Shown: piece by piece, positions 5,488-12,620 of the stretch
How positions within the stretch are numbered: the first letter of the stretch is position 1
Layout of the letters: each line of letters starts with the position of its first letter
IMG/VR virus record: IMGVR_UViG_3300042458_000668
Location: 1 to 20,434 of that record
Length of the DNA: 20,434 nucleotides
Reading direction: 5' to 3' (one strand)
DNA from: a virus
Position numbers and translations under genes: made by a program
Notes under the pieces: model-generated
The model's database searches: none
Seen by the model: only the letters and a program-made list of their open reading frames with translations
What the model was told of the DNA's origin: nothing

Positions 5488-7827
5488 ATGAAAAGAATTA
5501 CAGATAGTTTATTAAAAAGAATTGTTAGACAAAGTCTAAATGAAAGTTATGGTTTGTTAAATGAGAGTTACGACACTGGTAAAGTAACAGTTGGTGATAA
5601 AACATATGATAATATTAAAATAGAGTTCAACCCATGTGTTGATGGTGGTTTTTGTATTGGGGCTGATGGTGCTAGTTACTGGCTAGCTAAAAATGCTCAA
5701 ACAGAAATTGCAAGTATTAGTCGTAGTAATCTTGATTTAGCGGTAGATGAATTATCGAAAAAATGTAATACTTTAAAAATGGGTAAACCTCTAAGTTCAA
5801 ATATTGAACAAGTAGTGGAGGATCTTATTACTCAGTACAGAGCGACAGATACGGTAGAGGATAAAGTTAGAAGTATAATTTATCAGTTAGATTTCCCATC
5901 ATGGTGTGCTACTGTAAAAAGAGGAGAGGACCTTGGATATGGTAATATATATAGAGCGTCGGTTGCTAATGTTGGATCAGATGATTATTCTTATTATGTT
6001 GCTCAAGCTTCAATACATTCATTAACTAAGTCAATTGATTTAACAGAGGCTAAACGTGACGAATATTGGAAATCTGTTGGTGATAGTATTGAAAATACTA
6101 AAAAAAGTGAAGAAACATTGAACGACACATTATTAGCAAATGCTAAAAAATGTGGATATGATACAATTGAGGCATATAGAGCGGGTAGTGATGGGGAAGC
6201 ATGGAAATGTGTGGGTCGTAAATATACCCCTCATACTGGTGATGGAGAAATTGGTTCTTATCAAGTATCGTTTGAAGGTTATTACTGTATAGACCCTAAT
6301 TCTCCAAGACGTAATCCGGCATTAGTGAATAAACCGAAACAAATACCTGGAGGTGTTGGGTATCAATTAAACACAGGTAATCCTATTATTGATAAGTTTG
6401 TTTATGGTGTTGCAAAAGACCAAAGAGGTACTGATTACACAGATGTAGGGGTACAAATGGATAGTAATAAAGTTATAACTGAGTTTGATTGTAATGATAA
6501 AAAAATACAATTTTCACTATCAACTAATGCTTGGAGTTATGATGATATAGTACCATATATTAACCCTGAATATTTTAGTTGGGCAATTCCAGGACCGGAA
6601 CAAAATAAAATAGTTTTAACTACAGATCCCGATTTTAATGATAATGGTAAAAGTGACAATAGTATCCAAGGTGCACCTAATCGTAATTTATTAGAAGATA
6701 GTGTAAGTAACAATAGAATCAGAGGTTTTAGACATAATTTATTAACTGAAGAACAAACTTTATGGATAGGTGCGGAAGACCCTGATGTTGGGTTGATACA
6801 AAAGGCATTAAAGTTAAGACCTGTTGATAACAAATTTGGAAAAGACACTCAAAAAGCGGTAATTAAATTCCAAACAACTGAAGGAGCTAAACTTCCAACA
6901 CCATTAAGAACTGATGGAGTTGTTGATGATGCAACTTTAGAGGCAATAATAGGTACTGAAGCCTTTAACGCACGGAATGTTTTACCCGCATCTGCAACAG
7001 AATTACCCGCATCTGCAACAGAATACACAAGACCTTTAACGCTTAAAAGTACGGGTCCTGATGTTGTTGCAATACAAACAAAATTAGGTATTAGTACTAA
7101 AGGTGGTTATGGTCCTGAAACGCAAAAAGCGGTATTAGCTTTCCAACAAAAAGATACTAACTTGGAAGATACGGGTGATGTTGATGAGTTAACATTTAAA
7201 AAAATTATGGCTTATGATGCTGCATCACCTATAAAGTATTCGGGTAGAAAACATAATTATACGACAAAGGATGAAGGTAAATGGATTAAAGTATCTCCTA
7301 ATACTAGTGATACACAACTAAGTGATAATAATGGGTACTTTAAAATTTTAAATGTTTTAGATGAATATAATGTAGTGATTGATGCTGAATATAAAAACGT
7401 TGGTGGTGGTGGATCAACACAAAAAGTTTTATTTGGTGAAGACGCAAAAGAGGGTACTGACCAGGTTATTAGAGGTGGTGGTTCAGGTGGTTCAGGTGGT
7501 ACAGGTGGTACAGGTGGTACAGGTGGTACAGGTGGTAGAGGTAGAAGAAGTGGAGTAGTAGGTGGTGGTGGAGGAGGAGGAGGTAATGTAGATCCTGAAA
7601 GACAAAGACAAAGAGATTTACGTAAAAAAGAAATGTGTGATGCTTTAAGACAAGTAAAACAATATTTAAATAACACTAAAGATGCGGGATTAACCGTCGA
7701 TTGTAAAAGAGATCAAAATACAAGAAATCAAATTATGATGGCTCTTACAGGTGGATCTTCAACTGGAGGGGGAGGAGCTGAAGAACCAAAGGTATCAACA
7801 CCGGGAGGAAATGTAAGAATATATTAA
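5488..7827 (+). CDS. Large modular peptidoglycan-binding protein, probable virion component
   Basis: The 779-residue protein is modular. Residues 1-27 are the tag K-R-I-T-D-S-L-L-K-R-I-V...L-N-E19-S, with a second L-L-N-E26-S. A cysteine-containing region (about 45-300) of unknown fold includes A-K-K-C222-G...E-A-Y and W-K-C241. Two peptidoglycan-binding repeats follow, near 433-462 (F-G-K-D-T-Q-K-A-V) and 521-553 (Y-G-P-E-T-Q-K-A-V). They are joined by a linker with a perfect 21-base duplication. After about residue 660 comes a Gly-rich linker, and residues 717-756 form a degenerate wall-binding repeat like that of the 5272 protein. No lytic catalytic domain is recognised. It may anchor the virion to cell wall or be injected. 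A terminator follows at 7850-7874. Confidence 0.75.
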   Translation: MKRITDSLLKRIVRQSLNESYGLLNESYDTGKVTVGDKTYDNIKIEFNPCVDGGFCIGADGASYWLAKNAQTEIASISRSNLDLAVDELSKKCNTLKMGKPLSSNIEQVVEDLITQYRATDTVEDKVRSIIYQLDFPSWCATVKRGEDLGYGNIYRASVANVGSDDYSYYVAQASIHSLTKSIDLTEAKRDEYWKSVGDSIENTKKSEETLNDTLLANAKKCGYDTIEAYRAGSDGEAWKCVGRKYTPHTGDGEIGSYQVSFEGYYCIDPNSPRRNPALVNKPKQIPGGVGYQLNTGNPIIDKFVYGVAKDQRGTDYTDVGVQMDSNKVITEFDCNDKKIQFSLSTNAWSYDDIVPYINPEYFSWAIPGPEQNKIVLTTDPDFNDNGKSDNSIQGAPNRNLLEDSVSNNRIRGFRHNLLTEEQTLWIGAEDPDVGLIQKALKLRPVDNKFGKDTQKAVIKFQTTEGAKLPTPLRTDGVVDDATLEAIIGTEAFNARNVLPASATELPASATEYTRPLTLKSTGPDVVAIQTKLGISTKGGYGPETQKAVLAFQQKDTNLEDTGDVDELTFKKIMAYDAASPIKYSGRKHNYTTKDEGKWIKVSPNTSDTQLSDNNGYFKILNVLDEYNVVIDAEYKNVGGGGSTQKVLFGEDAKEGTDQVIRGGGSGGSGGTGGTGGTGGTGGRGRRSGVVGGGGGGGGNVDPERQRQRDLRKKEMCDALRQVKQYLNNTKDAGLTVDCKRDQNTRNQIMMALTGGSSTGGGGAEEPKVSTPGGNVRIY
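6982..7023 (+). repeat. Perfect tandem duplication of 21 bp
   Basis: Two identical adjacent 21-base units (6982-7002 and 7003-7023) encode L-P-A-S-A-T-E twice. They form part of the linker between the two central peptidoglycan-binding repeats. The exact identity suggests a recent slippage event. Confidence 0.9.
7474..7585 (+). repeat. Gly-rich low-complexity coding repeat
   Basis: Nine-base units of the type GGTGGTTCA and GGTGGTACA encode G-G-S and G-G-T in tandem, followed by a short R-G-R-R stretch and a run of glycines. It is a flexible linker inside the 779-residue protein. The long Pro-rich frame on the opposite strand is a shadow of it. Confidence 0.9.
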
Positions 7828-7849
7828 TAGTTAAAACTAAAAATTTATT

Positions 7850-7874
7850 AAGGGAGAGAGATCTCCCTTTTTTT
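7850..7874 (+). terminator. Rho-independent terminator
   Basis: An 8-bp stem AAGGGAGA/TCTCCCTT is closed by a GAGA (GNRA) tetraloop and followed by a T run to 7874. Confidence 0.9.
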
Positions 7875-7887
7875 ATGATATTTTTTT

Positions 7888-7917
7888 TTGTATATTCCAA
7901 TTAAAGCGTTATATTTG
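7888..7917 (+). promoter_or_regulatory. Bacteroidota-type promoter, TTG-N19-TATATTTG
   Basis: TTG at 7888-7890 and TATATTTG at 7910-7917 are 19 bases apart. The -7 element ends four bases before the ATG at 7922. It drives the small-protein, kinase and phosphatase operon. Confidence 0.75.
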
Positions 7918-7921
7918 TGGT

Positions 7922-8134
7922 ATGAAACTAACAAAGAAAGAACAATTATTTATGGAACTCTTGGAAAAAGAAGGGGTTGTTTGGGTTTTTGATCACATTT
8001 TGTTAGATACTAAAGATAAAAAAGGATATGACAAGGTTATTGGGTATAAGGCTTGGAACATTGCGTATGACTTGTTAAAGAAAGGTTTGATAAAAGTTAA
8101 CCCTGACAATAAATCTGGTTGGGTAAAAAATTAA
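7922..8134 (+). CDS. Hypothetical protein, possibly winged-helix-like (70 aa)
   Basis: No family is recognised. The 70 residues begin with K-L-T-K-K-E-Q-L-F-M-E-L-L-E and end with Y-D-L-L-K-K-G-L-I-K-V-N followed by a Gly-Trp turn. That order of helices with a terminal beta hairpin would suit a small winged-helix protein, which is a guess. The promoter four bases upstream fixes the start. The polynucleotide kinase gene follows after three bases, so a regulatory or accessory role in that operon is possible. Confidence 0.7.
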   Translation: MKLTKKEQLFMELLEKEGVVWVFDHILLDTKDKKGYDKVIGYKAWNIAYDLLKKGLIKVNPDNKSGWVKN

Positions 8135-8137
8135 GTT

Positions 8138-8539
8138 ATGGAAAAAATATTATATATTGTTAGAGGTGTGCCTGGATCAGGTAAATCTACGTTTGCTAAA
8201 TCATTAGGTGGTGCTCATTTTGAGACTGATATGTTCTTTATGGATAATGGTGAATATAAATTTGACTTCACCAAAATAAAGGAAGCACATAAGTGGTGTC
8301 AAGATAGTGTTAATACTGCGATGATATTAAATCATACCGCAAATATTAATAACGTAATTGTTGTTTCAAACACATTTACTCAAGAATGGGAAATGAAACC
8401 GTATTTTGATATGGCGGAAATATTTGATTATAAAGTGTTTTGTTTGATTGTTGAGAATAGACATGGTGGGATTAATCAACACGGAGTCCCTGAAGATAAG
8501 ATACAGTTAATGAAAGATAGATTTGAAATTAAAATTTAA
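8138..8539 (+). CDS. Polynucleotide kinase-like P-loop protein (N4BP2 type)
   Basis: This 133-residue P-loop ATPase carries Walker A G10-V-P-G-S-G-K-S17 at the N terminus. It then shows F-E-T-D-M-F-F-M...G-E-Y-K-F-D and A-H-K-W-C, an arrangement typical of the small polynucleotide kinase-like proteins related to the kinase domain of human N4BP2. Such enzymes phosphorylate 5'-OH ends of RNA or DNA. There is no fused phosphatase domain as in T4 Pnkp, but a metallophosphoesterase gene follows after three bases and could supply the 3'-end clean-up. Together with the RNA ligase at 11265 it suggests nucleic-acid repair. The ATP-binding fold is certain; the substrate is inferred. Confidence 0.8.
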   Translation: MEKILYIVRGVPGSGKSTFAKSLGGAHFETDMFFMDNGEYKFDFTKIKEAHKWCQDSVNTAMILNHTANINNVIVVSNTFTQEWEMKPYFDMAEIFDYKVFCLIVENRHGGINQHGVPEDKIQLMKDRFEIKI

Positions 8540-8542
8540 GAA

Positions 8543-9196
8543 ATGAAATTTGATAAAATATTAACGACAGGTAGAGTGTGGGTCACATCAGATCCCCACT
8601 ACAACCATAAAAACATTTGTAGAGGTGTAACTGATTGGAGAACTACTGATGGGAAAGTGCCAGACCATAGTACAAGAAATTTCCCAACGTTAGAACTAAT
8701 GAATAACGCATTGGTTGATAACATCAACTCTAAAGTTGGTCAAGACGACACTTTAATTATGTTGGGTGACGTTGCTTTTGGTGGTTTTGAGTTTATTAGA
8801 ATCTTCTTGGACCGATTGGTATGTAAAAACATTCACTTGGTTCTTGGTAATCACGATCACCATATCAAAAACAATAGAGATGGCATTAAAGATATGTTCT
8901 TATCTGTTAGTGATTACCTACAGGTTAACATTGGTGGAGAAAACTTTGTGATGACTCACTATCCATTTGAAAGTTGGAATGGTCTTAATAAAGGGGTGGT
9001 TCACCTTCACGGACACGTTCACTTACCGGCAAGTAGAAAATGGGGTAAAGGTAAAAGATTGGACGTTGGTGTGGATGGAAACAACCTCCAACCATATAGT
9101 ATTACCGAGATTGTACACATGATGGATAAAAGAAATATTGTCTCTGAGATGAACGATGATCACCATTTAGATGATATTGTTGGGGTTGTGGGTTAA
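8543..9196 (+). CDS. Calcineurin-like metallophosphoesterase
   Basis: All metal-binding motifs of the family are present in this 217-residue protein: D17-x-H19 followed by H22, G75-D76-V, G102-N103-H104-D105, H139 in M-T-H-Y-P, and G157-H158-V-H160. These bind two metal ions for hydrolysis of phosphomonoesters or diesters. The layout resembles small stand-alone phosphoesterases common in phages. Pairing with the kinase three bases upstream suggests joint processing of RNA ends, such as removing a 3' phosphate or opening a 2',3'-cyclic phosphate. This pairing is inferred from position. The stop codon lies in an inverted repeat at 9179-9210. Confidence 0.85.
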   Translation: MKFDKILTTGRVWVTSDPHYNHKNICRGVTDWRTTDGKVPDHSTRNFPTLELMNNALVDNINSKVGQDDTLIMLGDVAFGGFEFIRIFLDRLVCKNIHLVLGNHDHHIKNNRDGIKDMFLSVSDYLQVNIGGENFVMTHYPFESWNGLNKGVVHLHGHVHLPASRKWGKGKRLDVGVDGNNLQPYSITEIVHMMDKRNIVSEMNDDHHLDDIVGVVG

Positions 9197-9210
9197 ATTA
9201 CAACTCCAAC
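9179..9210 (+). other. Inverted repeat spanning the phosphoesterase stop codon
   Basis: GTTGGGGTTGT (9179-9189) pairs with ACAACTCCAAC (9200-9210) with one G-U pair and a 10-base loop containing the stop codon. It is as strong as the terminators here but has no T run. The TATTTATA element of the next gene begins two bases after it. Confidence 0.65.
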
Positions 9211-9211
9211 A

Positions 9212-9219
9212 TATTTATA
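9212..9219 (+). promoter_or_regulatory. TATTTATA promoter of the HExxH protein gene
   Basis: TATTTATA-TGT-ATG: the element ends three bases before the only usable start codon, since the next in-frame Met is far into the protein. The mRNA would therefore be leaderless or nearly so. Confidence 0.6.
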
Positions 9220-9222
9220 TGT

Positions 9223-10458
9223 ATGAAGATTATATTAACAGAAACACAATACAAAATACTTAACGAAGCGTTAGGGGTTCCTGAAGGTATTTTAGATACT
9301 GCATCAGATTTATATGAAATAGTTGAAAATTTAATTAAGGGAATTGATTATAAAAAAGACGAATATATTTTTAACCAAAGTGTTGATTTAACTATTTCGG
9401 ATTATCAGATTGATTCACTTGATCTTCATGTTAATGTTGAGCATATTCCAGGTTATGATGGGAAGGCTGAACTTGCATCTATGGCTATGGGTCAAAATTT
9501 TAATTATAATAGAAAAATACAATTAAAAGTTCAGTTATTAGATACTGAAATAGAATTACATATAACATTTGTCGTTGGTAATGAATGGGAACCTGAAGAT
9601 TTATATGAAAGATTTACACAAGATCGTGTTGAAACTGAATCCACTTTGGCTCATGAGTTAAAACATAAGTACGACAAACAGAAAAAACAATTTGATTTAA
9701 TTGGTAAAGACGCTCAATACCAAACTTACTCTAAAGGAAATTTAAGGTTTGGAATACCTGAGATTGACCATAAGTTTATGAGGTACAATTATTTTATGCA
9801 AGTTGCCGAAAGTTTAGTTAGACCAACTGAACTTGCGTCAAGAATGAGACAAAGGAAAATTTTAAAATCTAAGTTTTTAAATTTCCTTAAAGAAGACAGA
9901 TCATTTAAAGAGATTTTAGAAATTAGGGATTATAGTTTTGAAAAGTTAATTGATGGTTTAAAAGAACAAATGGATAGAGTGGATGCGTTAATTAAACATA
10001 TTGGACAATATAATGAAAATTTAACTGAAGACGAAAAGATTAAAATAACATTAAAATTAGTTTATGTGAACTTGGTGAATAATAACGTTGAGTTATTTGA
10101 TCAAATGACATCAACACCTTTAGACAGATATGGTATTAGGGCTTTATTTAATAATGCATTTGGTGGTGGATTACTTCCGCAAGATGAAGAAGAAAAAAAC
10201 TTACAAAAAGTAAGACAAAAATTCATCAACTATTTGACAAAGTATGATGATGATCCTATTATGTTCTTTAAAGATATATGTAAACAATTATCTGACGACG
10301 CAAACAAAATTATTAAAAAACTAGGTAAACTTTACGCAATGGCAGAAGACGATCAACCAATGAATGAATCTATAATCAATTGGGAACTTCATCAACAACT
10401 GATGGAAAAAAAATACGGTAAAAGAAAAATAGAAACCGAATTTAAATTCAAAAAATAG
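9223..10458 (+). CDS. HExxH putative zinc metallopeptidase with N-terminal virion-type tag
   Basis: The 411-residue protein starts with the tag I-L-T-E-T-Q-Y-K-I-L-N-E15-A16, which ends in a perfect T4-type prohead-protease site (L-N-E|A). A zinc-peptidase signature A-H144-E145-L-K-H148 follows within a helix-like segment. Possible third ligands are E196 (in V-A-E-S-L) or E203 (in R-P-T-E-L). The C-terminal half is helical and highly charged, with no recognised domain. No membrane segment or signal peptide is seen. HExxH also occurs by chance, so enzymatic activity is a proposal. If the tag is a capsid-targeting signal, this would be a protease packed in the phage head and delivered into the host. 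It is a single-gene unit behind a TATTTATA promoter. Confidence 0.65.
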   Translation: MKIILTETQYKILNEALGVPEGILDTASDLYEIVENLIKGIDYKKDEYIFNQSVDLTISDYQIDSLDLHVNVEHIPGYDGKAELASMAMGQNFNYNRKIQLKVQLLDTEIELHITFVVGNEWEPEDLYERFTQDRVETESTLAHELKHKYDKQKKQFDLIGKDAQYQTYSKGNLRFGIPEIDHKFMRYNYFMQVAESLVRPTELASRMRQRKILKSKFLNFLKEDRSFKEILEIRDYSFEKLIDGLKEQMDRVDALIKHIGQYNENLTEDEKIKITLKLVYVNLVNNNVELFDQMTSTPLDRYGIRALFNNAFGGGLLPQDEEEKNLQKVRQKFINYLTKYDDDPIMFFKDICKQLSDDANKIIKKLGKLYAMAEDDQPMNESIINWELHQQLMEKKYGKRKIETEFKFKK

Positions 10459-10490
10459 TTTGTCAAATCCAAATTAATTTATTACCTTTG
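10459..10490 (+). promoter_or_regulatory. Bacteroidota-type promoter, TTTG-N20-TACCTTTG
   Basis: TTTG at 10459-10462, a 20-base spacer and TACCTTTG at 10483-10490 fit the -33/-7 consensus. The element ends five bases before the ATG at 10496 and opens the RNA ligase operon. Confidence 0.75.
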
Positions 10491-10495
10491 TTTCT

Positions 10496-10729
10496 ATGTG
10501 GACAACTAAAGAAACTAAAAGGGAATATCGTGGTGTAATAATCACAAAGTTTGAAGGATCAAAAGTCAAAGATTATTTCAGACGTAGAGACCCGCGCACA
10601 TTTCAGAAAGACGATAAGAGATTCACTAAGTGGCAATCATATGTTGTTAACATTAATGATGTTAAATATGACTTTGAAAAGTTGAAAGATGCAAAAGAAT
10701 ATGTTGATTCAATCTTAGATAAGAAATGA
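10496..10729 (+). CDS. Hypothetical protein (77 aa)
   Basis: No family is recognised. The protein is small and strongly basic (E-Y-R-G-V-I-I-T-K-F, then R-R-R-D-P-R), with the C-terminal pattern F-E-K-L-K-D-A-K-E-Y-V-D-S-I-L-D. A basic face and small size could mean nucleic-acid binding, which is only a suggestion. The promoter five bases upstream fixes its start. Its stop overlaps the next ATG (ATGA), so it leads an operon of four genes that ends with the RNA ligase. Confidence 0.7.
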   Translation: MWTTKETKREYRGVIITKFEGSKVKDYFRRRDPRTFQKDDKRFTKWQSYVVNINDVKYDFEKLKDAKEYVDSILDKK

Positions 10730-10908
10730 AAAAACCCTGTAAAGAATGTCCTCATACCATTCGTAACCGACATAATGATATGATTGTAGAGTTTGGTAAA
10801 AGAACGGGAAAGAAACATAATTGTCATATGACGGAAGGAAAAAAAGATTTGTGGAATATAACTAATAAAAAATTGGAATGTTATGGATCAAAAGAAGAGA
10901 GAAACTAA
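10726..10908 (+). CDS. Cys/His-rich small protein, DUF6283-like
   Basis: This 60-residue protein has C5-x2-C8-x-H10, then H-N-C-H and a further cysteine near the C terminus, which suits binding of one metal ion. The opening K-K-P-C-K-E-C-P resembles the phage family DUF6283, which has no known function; I hold that match with moderate confidence. It overlaps the upstream gene by four bases and the downstream gene by up to 26 bases in another frame, as is usual in a tightly coupled phage operon. Confidence 0.65.
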   Translation: MKKPCKECPHTIRNRHNDMIVEFGKRTGKKHNCHMTEGKKDLWNITNKKLECYGSKEERN

Positions 10909-11254
10909 ATTTGGAACTTATATAGAAATGGAAACAGAAACTAATGTAAAGAAAACCGGTGATAAGATCACAAGGTTTGTTGAAAGATTGAAAAAAATTG
11001 GAATTGAAGTTAAACTTTCAGGTAATTACCCGTGGGTTTATATTGATGAAATCTGTGGTATCAGAGTAAAAGAAAAGTTTGCGGGAAATCACGGATTTAC
11101 TATAATTTTTCTTCCTGTGAGAAACGATACACCACCATCTGATTTTACAGATATCAAAGAGACGTTCAAGTTAATTAGAAAATATAGTAGAGAGGCTCTT
11201 TTGATAAAAATGATGGAAGAGGATCAAAAAAACGGATTGTATGATATTAATTAA
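10883..11254 (+). CDS. Hypothetical protein (123 aa)
   Basis: No family is recognised. The sequence contains I-T-R-F-V-E-R-L-K-K-I-G-I-E-V-K-L, then W-V-Y-I-D-E-I-C-G-I-R-V-K-E-K-F and F-T-I-I-F-L-P-V. This is an alpha/beta pattern typical of small phage accessory proteins. The start is uncertain: the ATG at 10883 overlaps the previous gene by 26 bases, and an in-frame ATG at 10928 would shorten the protein by 15 residues. It sits ten bases before the RNA ligase gene in the same operon. Confidence 0.7.
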   Translation: MDQKKRETKFGTYIEMETETNVKKTGDKITRFVERLKKIGIEVKLSGNYPWVYIDEICGIRVKEKFAGNHGFTIIFLPVRNDTPPSDFTDIKETFKLIRKYSREALLIKMMEEDQKNGLYDIN

Positions 11255-11264
11255 AAAATAAGAA

Positions 11265-12398
11265 ATGGAAAATTTAAATAGTGTATGTTATGTTGGAATA
11301 ATCGGAGAGATTATACCAATAGAAGGTGCGGATAACATTGAACTTGCATTGGTTGGTGGTTGGCAAGCCATTACTAAGAAAGGTGAATACAGTGTTGGTG
11401 ATAAGGTTGTTGTTGCAACTACCGATGCGGTAATCCCCGTTGAATTATCTGATTTAATGGGTGTAACTAATTACCTAAGAAAAGGTCAAAGAGTTCGTAC
11501 CGTTAAACTTCGTAAAGTTTACTCTGAGTGTTTAATTATGAGTAAGAATACTATTCCTGCTTTAAGAAAATACCCCACTCTTACAGAAGGAGAAGATTTA
11601 ATGGAACTATTAGGTATCACCAAATACGAACCACCAGTTAAGATGGTTGAGATGAGTGTTGGGGGTAGAAAATTCAAGTACCACCAAAACCCTAACTTCC
11701 ACGTTTACTACAAATTCCCAAATATGAAAAATGTACCGGATATGTTTAATGAGGACGATGAGGTATGTATTACTCGTAAATTACACGGGACCAATGCTCG
11801 TTACGGAATTGTAAGGAAGAAAAAACTTTCATTCTTAGATAAGATTCGTGGATGGTTTGGTAATCAATGGATTGGATATGAATATGTTGTGGGTAGCCAT
11901 AATGTAGAAAAAGGTTCTGATTCACAAGGATTTTATGATAGAAATGTGTGGGAAGACATAGCAATAAAATACGATATTCGTAGAAAACTTTGGGATCACG
12001 TTAAAGATGTTTATTCACCTGATGGGATAGGTTCTGGTTTTATTATCTATGGTGAGATCTTCGGACACGGAATCCAAAAGAATTATGATTATGGTTTAAC
12101 GGAGATTCGTTTTGCTGGTTTTGATGTTGAGGTTGATGGACATTATGAAGATAATTTAAGTCAAACAACACACTTCCAATGTTTAGAATTAGATGAGGTT
12201 GAAACATTATATTCAGGTCCTTGGTCAAAAGAAAAACAAGATAAATACGTGTTCGGTAACTATATTCAAGGGACTAAAGTTCCTCACGAAGGTGTTGTTG
12301 TTAAATCTTTGGATGGTAGTAGACACAAAATTGCTAAAATCATTAACCCTGATTATTTGATAGCAAGTGAGAAAAATAATTACGGTGATTCACATTAA
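11265..12398 (+). CDS. RNA ligase with N-terminal OB-like domain (Rnl5/DraRnl type)
   Basis: The 377-residue protein has the nucleotidyltransferase ligase motifs. Motif I is K172-L-H-G-T-N, whose lysine would carry AMP; motif III/IIIa is Y-G-E264-I-F-G and F-A-G-F-D-V; motif IV is E342-G-V-V-V-K347; motif V is K355-I-A-K358. About 130 residues before the catalytic core have a beta-barrel-like pattern. That domain order is known from Deinococcus radiodurans RNA ligase (Rnl5), which seals a 3'-OH end to a 5'-phosphate in nicked duplexes. A 5' kinase and a phosphatase are encoded about 2.7 kb upstream, under the same promoter type. It is the last gene of its operon and is followed by an endonuclease unit. 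The subfamily assignment is by motif and architecture only. Confidence 0.85.
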   Translation: MENLNSVCYVGIIGEIIPIEGADNIELALVGGWQAITKKGEYSVGDKVVVATTDAVIPVELSDLMGVTNYLRKGQRVRTVKLRKVYSECLIMSKNTIPALRKYPTLTEGEDLMELLGITKYEPPVKMVEMSVGGRKFKYHQNPNFHVYYKFPNMKNVPDMFNEDDEVCITRKLHGTNARYGIVRKKKLSFLDKIRGWFGNQWIGYEYVVGSHNVEKGSDSQGFYDRNVWEDIAIKYDIRRKLWDHVKDVYSPDGIGSGFIIYGEIFGHGIQKNYDYGLTEIRFAGFDVEVDGHYEDNLSQTTHFQCLELDEVETLYSGPWSKEKQDKYVFGNYIQGTKVPHEGVVVKSLDGSRHKIAKIINPDYLIASEKNNYGDSH

Positions 12399-12437
12399 AA
12401 TATATTAATTTATATTAGTTTTTTTCTATTAGTAATA

Positions 12438-12445
12438 TATTTATA
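12438..12445 (+). promoter_or_regulatory. TATTTATA promoter of the homing-endonuclease unit
   Basis: The octamer, within TATATTTATA, ends four bases before the ATG at 12450. The unit therefore carries its own promoter of the probable late type. Confidence 0.55.
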
Positions 12446-12449
12446 TTAT

Positions 12450-12620
12450 ATGGGACGATTAAAAAAATACAAAACGGAAGAGGAGAAAAAAGAGGCTCAA
12501 AAAAAATGGGCTAATCAGTATTACCATCGTAACAAAGAACGAATAAATAAAATTGCTATGGAGAAATATTATGAACTACAAAAAAGTGTACGACCAGATA
12601 ATCCTGAGGGCGAAGAGTGA
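12450..12620 (+). CDS. Small charged protein preceding the HNH endonuclease (56 aa)
   Basis: This frame starts four bases after a TATTTATA element and encodes 56 residues: a start M-G-R-L-K-K-Y-K-T-E-E-E-K-K-E-A, then Y-Y-H-R-N-K-E-R-I-N-K and E-K-Y-Y-E-L. Such Lys/Glu-rich helices with Y-Y-x-R-N-K-E patterns are often found at or next to the N termini of phage homing endonucleases, probably for DNA contact. It overlaps the endonuclease gene by 50 bases in a different frame. It could be a separate coupled protein, or the first part of an endonuclease made by frameshifting. Confidence 0.55.
   Translation: MGRLKKYKTEEEKKEAQKKWANQYYHRNKERINKIAMEKYYELQKSVRPDNPEGEE

Noticed and set aside
7474-7540. 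Nine-base direct repeats that could suggest a CRISPR-like array
   Set aside because: Units are contiguous, in frame and encode G-G-S/G-G-T; there are no spacers.
7257-7676. Minus-strand frame of 139 codons rich in proline
   Set aside because: It is the antisense of the Gly-rich repeat of the 779-residue protein; the proline runs are the complement of GGT codons and there is no promoter.
8766-8951. Plus-strand frame of 61 codons inside the phosphoesterase gene
   Set aside because: It overlaps essential metal-binding motifs of the real gene and has no start signal.
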